Below, piece after piece: positions 36,180 to 47,740 of a DNA stretch of 64,000 bases. A program made the position numbers and the translations under genes. The notes below the pieces were generated by a model, which ran no database searches, was not told the DNA's origin, and was given only the letters and a program-made list of their open reading frames with translations. Source of the DNA: Agrypnia vestita (lineage: Eukaryota; Arthropoda; Insecta; Trichoptera; Phryganeidae); the NCBI GenBank assembly GCA_016648135.1, contig JADDOH010023033.1, positions 87,481-151,480 of the forward strand, in the 5' to 3' direction. The number at the start of each line of letters is the position of its first letter. Position 1 is the first letter of the stretch.

Positions 36180-36530
36180 TCGTTCTCCATCTTCGCTCTC
36201 ACCCCCTCTCCCGTCAGCCGACAACAGGGCGGACAAAGAGTTGCAGTCCTCAGATATAAATCACAGTGGCCGGGCTCCCTATATCTCTGGGCGGCACGCG
36301 AGTGAATTGATAAGGAGGCCGCCGCCTGGTAGTTATCGCCGCCGCCCAGGGCAATAAAAGAGAGCTCATCTGCCGCCCCCGCTAATTTGTCGGGGCTAAA
36401 GCGCCCCTGGATGCCGAATTATTTGTAATAATATGTTGCTATTCATGCCCCTCTGTGCGCGTCGGTAGTGCTCACGCGGAACGCCATTGTTTAAGTTGAG
36501 AGCAATCGAGGGGGTTAAACAGAATAATCA
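36180..36530. promoter_or_regulatory. Candidate intronic enhancer of the Sox gene
   Basis: A GC-rich island of about 350 bp lies in the AT-rich intron, 150 bp past the hAT insertion. It has GATA cores in both orientations (TGATAAG 36308, TTATC 36333), CAATAAA (36352, posterior-Hox/Cdx type), GCTAATTTG (36381, homeodomain) and CCATTGTTT (36484, perfect SOX site). AATTGATAAGGAGG (36305-36318) is identical to 24088-24101 in the upstream island. Overlapping open frames here are by-products of GC richness. No expression evidence is available. Confidence 0.5.
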
Positions 36531-37239
36531 AACACCAATAATTTCAAAAACAAAGTAATATTTATTATGTTTTTTAATGACACCAAAATGCTTACTTTTT
36601 AATACAATTATTTAATTAAATAATTAATTTTACTGATTCTCCGGAATTCTCAAAAATTATTATGCTCATTCTTGACAAAAAATATTATTCTCTAAAAGTA
36701 CTTCTATGTTCATTTTATTTTAGCTATACGAGCAATGTACTAATGAGATACTAAAAAAATACAGTTTTATTATAATTTTTTGTGTATTAAAAATATAAGT
36801 ATATATCAATTTTATCGCTACACCTCTCCAAAAAGAGACTTGAAGAGGAAAATTTAAAAATATTTAAGATATTTTATAAAATTATAATAGCTTCCTAATA
36901 AATTATTTTAAAATGACAGATTTTTTTGTTTTAATTTTTTTTATTTTAATATACTGTATACAATGCAAAAAACAAACATAATTTCTATTGTTATCGCATT
37001 AAAAAATTCCACCCAGAATATAAATCAACATACTGATCTCATTCTTGCAAATTTAAAAAACATTGGAGCAACCCAAAATACTTATATTTTGTAATGAAGT
37101 AAGAGTATTGAATGAAAACGCTGGAAATTAATTAGCTATTTATTACTTAATGATTATTTTAAACTTAACGCTGTTCTTTAAATTACACTATTTCTTGATT
37201 TATCATTCGTAAATAAACACTTTATTATCGCTTTAATAC

Positions 37240-37560
37240 TTTATTTAACTTTCACTAGAACATTCCGTATCAATCGCTCCGGTTTATTCTGCTACTTAAG
37301 TAAGACTCCACTAGATTATTCGCCCGATTATCGCACGGCTTTGTTTTCGCGCTCAACAACAACAACTACTCCCGCGCGCGGTCTTATTTATTTATATCCG
37401 ACAAATGCTGGTATTTGGTACTTTCTGGGTTTTTCTAGTGTTTACGAGAATATTCTCGTGGCTTCTTGGTTTTTATAGATGTTTCTCGAATATTCCAGAT
37501 GCCTCCCGAAAGCCGTAGATTACGCTAGGACGTTCTGAATTTTTCGTTAATGTTGTGACA
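37240..37560. promoter_or_regulatory. Intron patch with two heat-shock-element-like sites
   Basis: Two GAATATTC palindromes (37448-37455 inside CGAGAATATTCTCG, and 37488-37495), 40 bp apart, fit nGAAnnTTCn, with further TTC/GAA triplets around them. A SOX/TCF-like CTTTGTT lies upstream at about 37340. It could instead be part of an HSE-bearing retroelement. Confidence 0.3.
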
Positions 37561-37835
37561 AGTGACAGAAGTGCGTAATTCTGTTTAGCATCTCGTTACA
37601 ATATAAAATATTTAAATAGTAAATCAACAGTGTTTCAATGTATTTTGTAAATTTTACAGGCCATCCTAGAGATTTACGTTATGCTAAAATGTGCTTTAAT
37701 TCTGAGAAAAATATAATACGGCCCTTGCCTTATTTTAAGATAGTATTTTTATATGTATGTTCTGAGAACACAATTACTGGATTTATCCACCGCAGGATTA
37801 TTATTTAAGATAAATTATAAAAGTCTCACACAGTC

Positions 37836-37935
37836 TTCACTTAAGCCAGCTCATACAGGTTGTAGGCCCTAGGCCATCGTACAAAAAAGACTTCCATACA
37901 TGTTTCTCATATAAATAGACTTCAATAATTTATCT
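37836..37935 (+). repeat. Interspersed repeat, copy 1 of 3
   Basis: 'CACTTAAGCCAGCTCATACA', 'CCATCGTA' and 'TTTCTCATATA' occur in this order. The same blocks are at 51838-51910 (same strand) and inverted at 45010-45075. Confidence 0.55.
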
Positions 37936-38329
37936 CAATTGATTAATTTATTGTTTGAAAACAAAATATTACCATTTGGCTTCAATTTGTTTATTTCAAA
38001 CGTGTAACAAAAAATATTTGCAATGTCAAATTCCTTATTTATTTTATTATTTTTTGCATGTCTTATATTATTTTAAATATCCAACAAAACTACAGGGTAA
38101 GGTTATTCTATAATATTGATCGACAATTTTTGAAGTTTTAGAATCTAGAATAAAATGTCAAAAAGAACGTATTTTATTATTTTATTTATCATGATTTTAG
38201 GTGATTTTTTCACGTATGATCTGTTACTATCCTGTGCATTTTCCGAGCTCTAGACAGATTTTATTATTCGTTAGAAAGATCGAGGTGTGCTATCATTACG
38301 ATTGTGTATAATGCGTTATGACAGTTAGC

Positions 38330-38420
38330 GGAGGGTTTAATTGTTACCGAATAAAAAGGGCCCGTGATTACCCCAGCCACTGGGGTGTACTTAATGCTTA
38401 TAATTGAGCGAGAGGGAGAA
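38330..38420. promoter_or_regulatory. Small motif-rich intron patch
   Basis: Raised GC with TTTAATTGTTACC, AAAAGGGCCCGTGATTACC, CAGCCACTGGGG and TTATAATTGAG. It could be a conserved non-coding element; I have no comparison to test that. Confidence 0.25.
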
Positions 38421-39059
38421 GTAGTCAAAAATATTTTTGAATGAGTAAATCAAGACGAAATTATTTTTTAAGTAGCGTAGAATATTTAATAATTTTAATC
38501 GCCAAAATCTTTTACATAGCCGTTTTAGTATTTATAGAAGTCAAATTATTTTACCACGTTGTAAATCATGTATGTTTTTTTAAACATGACTTACGTAGTT
38601 AAATATATATTTGAAAAAAAATTAATTAAAAATATACAATTATTACAATACAATAAATTTAAGTACAAGTTGAAGTACCACTTCAAGAATATGCAATAAA
38701 TATGCCACATCTTTTGTAGCCTACCTATAATTTTCATCCTTTATATACCTTTAATTCTCATTGTTTGTGAACTTAAATTATACTAACAATATCTTACACT
38801 TCTTACCTACCTACTTTAAAATCTAACGTAGGAATTCTTTTGTAATTCATAATTTTTGTTTTATTGATAAAAACATTTCCCTCACCACACACAAGTACCC
38901 TGATTCTTTTTGGTGAGGTTTAAAATATGTACTAATTTTGCTATGAAGATCTATTGGTTATCATTATTGTAAAAAAATCATATATATTTATCTATTAAAT
39001 AAATAAAATTAAAAAAAACATTCATTATCATGTATTAGTCATGCTTCAATGCACTCACT

Positions 39060-39240
39060 GCACGCGCCTGCTGTTTCCCCGCTGAGGTAAGCAGAGAAGA
39101 TGGAGCGCCGCACTTCTCTATCCTGACACACACATCTCGATTCATCCACATTAATACATCTTCGCATGCAAACACGTTGATTATTGGATTTCTTACAGGG
39201 TCATAAATATTCTAAGTACATATCATATCTGCGTAACCCT
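39060..39240 (-). mobile_element. Diverged LINE 3' fragment
   Basis: 'TTTCCCCGCTGAGGTAAGCAGAGA', read in pieces, aligns with 'TTTCCCCGCAGGGGTAGGCAGAGA' of the LINE at 1023-1637, as do 'CTATCCTG', 'CACATT.ATACATCTTC' and 'ACACGTT' further on. No open frame remains. Confidence 0.55.
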
Positions 39241-39690
39241 CAATTTATAGCGACATCAACGTTTGTTTTATTTTTCATATTAAATGACACATACAATCAT
39301 CACCGTTGTTTATTCACTGTGGGATGAAAGCCTCCCAATATCTCTCACTGCTCTAATAATTTCGTCTATCCATTGAGACCTTGAGAAAAGTCATTTTTTG
39401 TCCAGCAGGTAACATTAAAAAATAGCACTTGTCAGTTGCCTCTTGAAATAGTGCCGGCCTTCTGCTATTTATATTTTTTACCAGGGACTATGATATCTTT
39501 CACCTTAAATATGTGAAATATATTTTCAGTTCATTATCCTAGAACTTGTCATGCTTTTTTGCGGCTGTTTCAAAATAAAGTAACATCATTTAAGCTAATA
39601 CATTGTCATCCTATTTACTTGTAATTACCCTTTCAAATCGGAAAATATTGCTAATTTTTTTATTTTATTTTACTATAATTATATAAGACA

Positions 39691-39869
39691 GCCCTCGTAG
39701 CCCAGTGGTTATGACACTAGTTTCTCATACCGAGGGTTCCGGAGTCGATTCCCGGTGAGTTTTGTGATTTACTCAAGCCTGGGTGTTATGTGATGTGTTT
39801 AGCTTCTGCAATTGGGACGCTTGGTCTGTTGAAGTGTAAAATAAATAAATTAATATAAATAAATAAAGT
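39691..39869 (+). mobile_element. tRNA-derived SINE
   Basis: The head has an A-box-like TAGCCCAGTGGTTA (39698-39711) and a B-box-like GAGTCGATTCC (about 39752-39762). An unrelated body follows, ending in an A/T-rich (AAATAAAT)n tail. The acceptor ends do not pair, so this is not a functional tRNA. Confidence 0.7.
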
Positions 39870-40862
39870 TAGAGCCATCTAACATAATGGCGTTTTTATT
39901 TATAATCATTCAATTATGTCAAAACATTACACGGCATGCATATATGTATTTCCGTCGATAGTTCATTTTTGAGTCTTTGAAACCTAACTATACATCCCTA
40001 ACAATACTTTTTGTTTCTCGTTTCTTTATATTCAGTCGCCAGATAATGTTAATATTCTCGATATTACTAGCGTAGTACAAGGCTTTACGGAAATACCGTT
40101 CATGGCCATACAGCGTCCAATGCAGGGCTTAAGGATATCAAAATTGATTAGATTTATTGCGACTAAGTCATACAAATTTTATCAAAGATATAAAGAGCCC
40201 TTTAAATAAACTCGTGTATTCCTCGTACATAACATACAAATAAAACAAATATAATAATTAAATTAAAATAAATTATAATTATTTTGTTAAAATCTGAGCT
40301 GGAATTTTTTACTTGCAAATCGTTTTGTGAGCAAATCAACAAGTTTATTTAGCTAGATAGATAACATGGGATAGTCAAATTTATTTTATTATAACTTACT
40401 TATCTTTTGAAGTCAATCTACTTAACACCGATTTGTGCAAATAAAATAAACGACAGATAATTTAAAAGCACACCTATGTACATACATGTAATAAATAAGG
40501 TAAAACTTTAATAATGATCCATTATTAATGAGTATATGATTATTAGAGGTAACAAAATCTTATCGCAGAACTGTGCACTCATAATTTTTGCAAAAAAAAA
40601 ACAAATAAACTCTAGTTTTCAACCATGAAAATTGAAGGAAGTGGAATGAAAAATCATTTCTAAAGCTCATTAATATTCTTTCTAAAAACAAAAAAAATTT
40701 TCGAAAATAAAAGAAAAATTCAATCTCCAAAGAAAAGCAATAATGTTTACAGAAGTACAGATATTTTTTATGGATTAATTTGCAAAGACAGTAAACTGAA
40801 TATAATATTGGAAGGTGAGAGAGAATTTTATTTTAATGCGTTTATTCCTGTAACTGTAAGTG

Positions 40863-41840
40863 TCAATCACTATCATCATCATCATCTTCATCCCCTTGTC
40901 CTAGTGGGGTCGGCCATAATTCGTTCTGGAATTTTTTTATTTTATTTTTTTTTATTACATAGTCCAATAAAATATAATACGTAAAATGAACAACATAAAA
41001 TACAGAATAAAAGTTATAGCCATTTAAAAAAAAGCAAGGACAAATGAAAAGTACTAACAAGATGGAGACAAGATCAGGACTATCTAATCAGACTTATACC
41101 GAAGAAGTCCAGATCCTGTCTTGAGTTTATAAGACGACATAACCGTGACATGGGAGCATGGAATCCATAATTGGTTTTAACATGGCTAAGGAACAACAGT
41201 TCATTATTTCTGAGTCTATGGGAAGGAATATTGAATTTTATTTGACCCAGTAACGAAGGCACATTAATGCGGCCATTTAATATTTTGAATACGGTGATTA
41301 AGTCAGTGTTTTCTCAACGTTTTTGGAGGTTATAAATTTTTAACATTGACTCAATTTCACTGTACGAGTAGTCTTCTCTATCCAAGCCCATCATCATTCG
41401 TGCAACTTTTCTAAAGAAACGAGGTTGCACGGATTCGATATGACTTATTTGGTTTATATAGAAGGGATACCAAATCACAGAGGCATATTCTAAGATAGGA
41501 CAGACAAGTGAACAGTAAAGAGTTTTGATAGTGTAAATATTTGTGAAATCAGAAAACATTCTCTTGACAAAGCCTAAGAGTTTTAAGGATTTATTTACCA
41601 CACAATCTATTTGTTCATTCATTCATTAAGTGTAAGTTTATAGTCCAGAATAACTCCGAGGTCCTTAATAGACTTGACTATATCCAATTTTGTATTTTCA
41701 ATTTTGTAGTCAAAGGAAATAGGCGTTTTTGATCTATAAAATGACATTATTTTACATTTGTTTACGTTAAGTTCTAGGACGTTTAATTTACACCAATTGT
41801 CAAGGGATTCAATTTGTTGTTTTTTGTTGTATATACTTAT
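40863..41840 (-). mobile_element. LINE ORF2 remnant (Jockey/CR1-like)
   Basis: The - strand decodes to 'NVNKCKIMSFYRS', 'IKDLGVILDYKL', 'NKSLKLLGFVKRM', 'TIKTLYCSLVCPILEYASVI', 'IESVQPRFFRK', then after disruptions 'VPSLLGQIKFNIPSHRLRNN' and a C-terminal tail. This is the RT thumb and C-terminal region of a non-LTR element. A stop codon at about 41620 and a frame change near 41310 kill it. The end is a (GATGAA)-like tail at 40865-40895. Confidence 0.8.
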
Positions 41841-42419
41841 TTGTAATCCACAGCCCTTAAGCCACTAAAGCGAAATTCCCCTTAAGAAATAATGTAAACA
41901 TTGACGATTCGATTAATATCCCAAAAATATAAATATAAACATGATTTATTAAAAAAAAAAAAATTATTACTTTTTAATGTCAAATTTAGTGGGATGACTT
42001 TCACTGACACCAACTGGCTATCTATTGGCAAACTGGAATCTCCCTCATTTTTCAAGGAACCTATCCACATATCAAATGCTTTTGCTTCCTTTTGAATATT
42101 TCGCAGAAATGTGACACTGCATTGTCGTTAAACATTCATCGCTCGAACTGCTATAGCCTCATTCGGGTGGTGCTATTCTTCAAAATTTTACACAGTCTCA
42201 AAAAAATTACACATCTCCATAATCTCACTTGTAGGGAGGGATTCCTCCGTCTTTTTCTTTCCTCTTCCTCAGACGAAACCTCCTACATAATTTCTCGCTA
42301 TTGCTTGCCATGTTCGTTGCATCAGTTCGTTAATGGTCAGCTCCTGGTCAGTCTTTTATTCGTTTCGCAAAACCTCACTCATTTATCAAGTTAAAACTAA
42401 CTAGCTAAAAAATTACTCG

Positions 42420-43219
42420 TCTTACAAAACATTCACAAACTAAGTTGTCCGCAATCCAATGTCTCTCAGGGGGTGAAAATTTAATAAAAAAAATACCACT
42501 GTCGTAGACTTCTTAATAATATTAACCAAAGTAACTCGCATTCACATAATACTAGACAAGCAGTACGAAACTCGCATTCACATAATACTAGACAAGCATT
42601 ACGAAACGAAACGAAATACCAAAAACTAAGACAACACATGGACAGAAAAATTACTCATACATAGGGCCTAAAATATTTAACATATTTAAAACAGACTTCC
42701 CGGAAATCAGAATATACTCAATTAATAAAATAAAAGCTTTAGCAAACAACTGTCTTACCTCCAAAGGTAGAACAGCAACTGAAAATTTACTTACTGTAAT
42801 TGCATAATAATGTCTTCAAATAAAAATATATACCTATATAAATAAATTAATTAATTAAGGAAAATAAAAAATAATCTTAAACAAAACTTTAACCCTTTTT
42901 ACATTAAACAATTATTCTACACATATTTACACTTGGACTTATGACTCACTTAACTTTCACTAACATTCCACTTGATACTCTGTAGATACATAATTACTAC
43001 CTTATGAAAATAAATACTACTGACGAACTCGAAAAAATATTATAATTGTGTTCTATAACGCCACTCTGGGACAGGCGTAGCCTAGTAGAGTGGCACAATC
43101 CACAAATCAAACAAAACAAAAAAAAAATATGTAATTTATCTTATGTTTTATTGTTAAATTAGTATTAAGTATCTTTGTTTGTAAACAAGGATTTTTTTTA
43201 AATAAATAAATAAATAAAA
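42420..43219 (+). mobile_element. LINE C-terminal remnant with A-rich tail
   Basis: The + strand reads 'HNTRQA', 'LRQHMDRKITH', 'GPKIFNIFKTDFPEI' and 'TSKGRTATENLLTVIA' before a stop at about 42807. This is like the end of Jockey/CR1-type ORF2. A 3' region with 'TTTGTTTGTAAACAAGG' and (AAAT)n (43200-43219) follows. It is in opposite orientation to the neighbouring LINE at 40863-41840. Confidence 0.6.
42533..42606 (+). repeat. 37-38-bp tandem duplication
   Basis: 'ACTCGCATTCACATAATACT' plus 'AGACAAGCA' and 'TACGAA' occurs twice in direct succession with one mismatch. It repeats the 'HNTRQA' segment of the LINE frame. Confidence 0.8.
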
Positions 43220-44920
43220 GTATATTTAAAATTTTAATTTCCAAAGTCAGCATTATCATATATATATATATCAACATATCGCGGTGTCAAAATCCATCAC
43301 ATTATCTTGCTTTCACTGCATGAAAAAATCCGTTCAAATAAATGATATTCTGAGAACTTCAGTAACACATTCTATTTGTCTTCTTTACATATGGAAGTAC
43401 CTCGATACTGTTATCATGTTATTGAAACTATTGAAAAAAAGGAATGGTTTGAATAAAAGCCTACAAAGGTGTGACGGTGTCTAAAGTTTATACATGAATA
43501 GGTGCACATCAGATTTTCAGATAAAGTTTACCTTAACGCCTACTGAACAGCATACTGTATACATTTTCAAATGTATTCTGTTTTACTTTGTAAAACATTA
43601 ATGAATGATTTTTTACTAGAAAACCAAACAAATGACTGGCCGATCAATGATATGAGTACATACGTATTTTATAATATTATGTAATGTCATTGGATTCCTT
43701 TTTCTTATCATCCAATATTGACATAAAACATGTCAAAATAATATATTCATATTTTACGATGATACAGGCTGATATGTTAAACAGGGTTTGAAATACAAGA
43801 TTTTACTGAATTTTTTTTATCAAAATATTTGGTCCAAAATTAAAAATTAAAAGCATGTTTTTTATAATTTTTCTTCAATGAGACAATTTTCTTTTTAGAT
43901 GCCATACTTGAATATTTTCCAGTTGAAATAATAATTGAGTTTCCCGGATTACTTTCATATTGATCTAAATAAATTGGTAATAATAATGAAAGGACTAAGT
44001 ATTCCCCACTCTAGAATTGCAATAAAGTTGATAAATGTTCGAATTCAAACAAATATCAGAAATCTGATTAATCTTAAAAATATTAGTAGGTACCTTCTAT
44101 TAAAAATAACTGAACTTAAAACATAGTAAAAATTACATTAACCAAATTTAAAGTCATTGTGTTATGCTACATTCATCATCCTGAAAATAAACGCCGAAAT
44201 ATTCTTATATTGTGCAAAATTACATATTCTATCTATACAATACATCATCTATTGACAAATCTAAATCAAATTTCGCATGATTATTCTTTAGAGCTCTGCG
44301 CAAAACAAAACTCCCCACCCCCAACCCTTTAATCACCACCCTGAATAACGAGCAATGCCGTGGACAACAACATGGAAGCATTAGTTTGCAATAAAATTAT
44401 AGAAATCATTAATAAAATAAAGGCTATAAAAGTCTTCAAACATCAAATTGCGGTGGAGGGTTTGTGGCTTTCTTTAATCCACGATTGCTTACAATACCCC
44501 TGTGTTGGTATTATGAGTAACTTTATTCAGATCGTAAACCTCAAAAAACCCATTATCTTGTACCTACATTTATCGATTATTTATTTAACCGTATTTCTTT
44601 ATTTACAATAGAATCAATATTACAATATTTATAGCCACGTTTTATCACTCACACCTTGGGTAAACAATTCCAGCAAAGCAGGTAACGCTTTCAACATTTT
44701 ATAATTTTATTAAACAAACAAACCTTTTCAGTTTGGGAGATAACTCATTCTATCACAGACAATCATTATCCCACGTTTGAACCATGTTTCATATACCAAC
44801 AAATAAAAATATTATCATGCATCGAACATTTATAAATGGCTAAATAGACAAACAAAACAAAACATAAATACGGAAGATTCGTTTTTGTTATTAATTGACG
44901 TGGCAGTTACTTTCTGCTGC
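43220..44920. other. AT-rich intron sequence
   Basis: Only short frames without domains. Nothing recognised. Confidence 0.4.
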
Positions 44921-45004
44921 AACATATAGGACACAGGTACTGGACTTTGTCCCCAGAGGAAGTTAAATTATAGAAGTCTCACAGAGACGAAGCTGTAAAT
45001 ATGA

Positions 45005-45110
45005 GAAACGAGTGTGAAGGCTTTTTATACGATGGCCCAGGGCTTAAAACCCGTATGAGCTGGCTTAAGTGATCACACAATGCAACGTTCACCAATTCCA
45101 TCGTAAGAAC
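45005..45110 (-). repeat. Interspersed repeat, copy 2 of 3
   Basis: Reverse orientation of the 37836 and 51780 repeats. Shared blocks are TATAGAAGT, ATACGATGG, 'GTATGAGCTGGCTTAAGTGA' and 'ACACAATGCAACGTTCACC'. Confidence 0.55.
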
Positions 45111-46329
45111 ATCCACACATTATCAAAATTTTAAAGTTTTATATTTATTCAAATCTGAGAATCATTTGTTTATTTAAATTGACTATCCTAGAGACATTTG
45201 TAATCTTTTCTCATGAACTAGTATAGGTAGGTACATGGATTTTCGCAGCTGGTAATGATACCTCTATATTTTTTAATATATACAGACCTTCTATTGACAG
45301 ATTTCTCTACGCAAAACTATATACGAAATAACTCAACGTCTGTGTAATACGAAGTATAGTTTAGTGTAATAAGTAAGATTTATTCAAAATAAACGTTTCT
45401 CTCTGTGACATAAATTTTCTTTCCAAGAAGCATTAAAGGAAGTGAAATCATCTAAAACATGTGTTATGAGTTCAAAGTTTAAAAAAATAGTACATCGTTG
45501 TGTTCAGCCTTTCAGTCTACTGAAAAAAAATGACATTATTTATATATTCTCTATTCTTTTTTATTGAGTTGAAAACTTCTCAACTTCTAGATTATATTAT
45601 TAAGCTTTATTTATGTACCTACTTACAACATAAATATATCATATGGAGGATCGTGAATAGGGAATCCGGAACCCCCCTAGTACAAAATATTTTTTATTAA
45701 TTTCGGAAAATCAAAATTACATCAAAACACTTAATTTGCTATTGCTGCGGGAATTTTATTCGTAACATTAAAATTTTCATGAAAATTTTTGTCATTTTTA
45801 TGAATTATTTTCATAATTTTTCCACCATTAAGATTTCTTAATTATATAAAACTTATTTTTCCCGACATTCTTTCATAAATATGGCGTTAATGAGCAGATA
45901 ATCATTTTCTTATCCCAGAAATCCTTAAAATGCAATTTTGGATCGGGATTCGATGCACTGGGTGAAGACTACTTTTCGTCGACTATCTCTTTATTTGGAG
46001 TAATATGTACTAATTTTTTTTATTATTCTCAATATTCTAATTTTAATATTTTATTTATATAATTAATTACCTATAAGCAAATAAAAAATATCACCAATCT
46101 GTATACATTGTACGTACATTTGAATGAAAAGCAAATAGGTGCGTATGAACCACAATGGAGAGGCAGAAAATAATATACGAACACAATCGGAATATTTGAG
46201 CGAACACGCCGGGCGCATGTTTAAACGGCGATACGGAAAGCCAGAATTTGCAAACAAGTCATGCCCGTAACTCTGTCCTATTATTATTATCCGAATAATA
46301 TTCAAAATACACCATTTCAAGTGAATAAT

Positions 46330-46660
46330 ACAACAACAAAGGTATTATTCGCGCAATAAAGGGAGTATTTGTCGCAACGAGCGCGCCAAGCCGAGCCCGC
46401 TACACTCGGCTGGAACAACAATGTCGCACCGACAATGGACAGATTATTGCATTGTGCCTGGAACAATCGGCTGACAGCCCGACCGCTCTGCCGAATAATC
46501 CCATTTCGATTTTCGTTTAATTTTTACTCATTGTTCCGCCTAATAGACAAGGCGGGAAAAGTCAAAAGGGAAGGAGGCCGCGCGAGTGGCCCTTTGTGAC
46601 GGCCGCTCGCCGGAGATAATTATCGCGCCGGAGAGCGCTCCCGAATACCAATAACCGATT
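46330..46660. promoter_or_regulatory. SOX-site cluster next to Sox exon 2
   Basis: In the last 340 bp of the intron there are six matches to ACAAWG: ACAAAG (46336), ACAATG (46418), ACAATG (46432), CATTGT (46450), CATTGT (46529) and CTTTGT (46592). A near match, AACAATC, lies at 46462. TAATCCC (Otx-like) is at 46496 and GCAATAAAGG at 46354. GC content rises sharply from about 46370 and continues into exon 2. This suggests an element bound by SoxB proteins themselves, alone or with partners. Confidence 0.5.
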
Positions 46661-46672
46661 CCTTTTTTCCAG

Positions 46673-47108
46673 AGCACTCCACATGAAGGAGCACCCCGAC
46701 TACAAGTACCGGCCGAGACGCAAGCCCAAAGCCCTGATGAAGAAGGAGCCCAAGTTCGGGTTCCCCATGTCCTCGCTGCTATCCCCCGTCCCGCGCCTGC
46801 TGGCCCCGGCGCCGCCGCCCCACCACCCGTTCTTCAGTCCGGACGGGAAGCTGGACCTGTCGAGGTCGCTGTTCCCTCCCTTCCCCTACCCCTTCTACCC
46901 GGTCGGGCCCAAGCTGCCCGGCGAGGATCTGGCGGCCGAGCTGGCGCAGCTGGGCGCGCTGTGCCCCGGCGGCTGGTGGAGCGCGGCCAGCGGCGCGTGC
47001 GGCTGCCGACCCCGCTCGCCCCCCTCGCCGCCGCCGCCGCTGCCCGAGCGGCCGGTGGTGGTGGTGCGGCAGGACCAGGAGCAGGAGCCCCCGCAGCACG
47101 TGATATGA
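46673..47108 (+). CDS. Sox21b: SoxB-group (Sox21b-like) transcription factor, exon 2
   Basis: The terminal exon completes the HMG box with '[19 protein letters not shown]' (residues 74-92), then '[13 protein letters not shown]', which resembles the 'TLLKKDKFAFP' segment after the box in vertebrate Sox21 (group B2). The rest is Pro-rich with a 'PPFPYPFYP' aromatic patch, a short acidic '[12 protein letters not shown]' helix-like stretch and a Cys-containing '[17 protein letters not shown]', ending '...PPQHVI' before TGA (47106-47108). The total is 217 residues, short for the family. The acceptor CCTTTTTTCCAG restores the frame exactly. Codons are very GC-rich, unlike the AT-rich exon 1. Open frames on the opposite strand here are shadows. 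Sox21 proteins usually act as repressors and are linked to neural fate and progenitor control; that role is inferred. Confidence 0.88.
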
Positions 47109-47740
47109 AGGCCGCTCCCGGTGCTCCCCGCAAGGGGGGCGCTGGGCATGTGGGGCTGCTACGACCGCGCCGGGCCCTCCCTGGAGAGGCCTCCCTCCCG
47201 GGACAGCAACTAGACGCGGCTCGCGGTGTGCGCGATGTTTCGCCGATGCCCGTGCGGGTGTCTCGAGTGCTAGTCGATTAAGAGGATTTTATAAAAAAAT
47301 GTGTTTCAGTTATTAAAGATTTTTATCAACTTGGTATATTTTTACTATTTTATTATTGTTATTCTTGTGCTTATTTTTATGAAACTTTTAACACGAATAT
47401 CTAAAAAACAAGTCATTATATATCGCATATTAATTAATTCAGCAATTTTAGATGAAGTCACTATCTTTGAATTTTGAATAATATGTAGTATATCTGTTAG
47501 AGACAGTGTGTAAATTTTTATAATGTATACATTAACTAGTATAGTGTATCCATTATCATTCGATAACGTATACATTAACTAATATATGTATGCACTAACT
47601 ATGAAATTTAACACTTTTTAACATTTCTACCACTTAGATATATCAATTGTCACGCTATATTAAAACACACATTCAATCAGTATAATTTCTCATGTACATA
47701 CATATATGTCAATGTCTTAATAATTTTGTGAATAAAAACC
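47109..47740 (+). other. Sox 3' untranslated region and candidate poly(A) signals
   Basis: GC-rich sequence continues about 170 bp past the stop, then turns AT-rich. ATTAAA at 47312-47317 is a weak signal. AATAAA at 47731-47736, followed by a T-rich stretch, is the better end of the transcript. Confidence 0.4.

Larger units (their letters stand above)
31138..46672 (+). other. 15.5-kb phase-2 intron inside the Sox HMG box
   Basis: The intron runs from GTTAGT (31138) to TTTTTTCCAG (ends 46672) and splits an Arg codon (AG|A) between 'KRL' and 'ALHM'. Insect SoxB2 genes are known to have an intron in the HMG box, in line with this. It holds several mobile elements, candidate enhancers and much AT-rich sequence. 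The long stretches 31200-32800, 33040-34650, 36540-37230 and 39870-40860 show nothing I can identify. Confidence 0.85.

Noticed and set aside
36042..36305. 87-residue + frame
   Set aside because: It begins at the hAT flank and ends in the GC-rich island. No domain and no splice signals.
39691..39763. Functional tRNA gene
   Set aside because: A and B boxes are present but the acceptor and anticodon stems do not pair, and a SINE body and A-rich tail follow.
46779..47149. Three - strand frames opposite Sox exon 2
   Set aside because: They are shadows of a GC-rich coding exon whose + strand frame is conserved and spliced in phase.
46961..47281. 106-residue + frame overlapping the Sox end
   Set aside because: Out of frame with the HMG-box exon, Arg/Ala/Gly-rich and without a domain; a GC-rich shadow.
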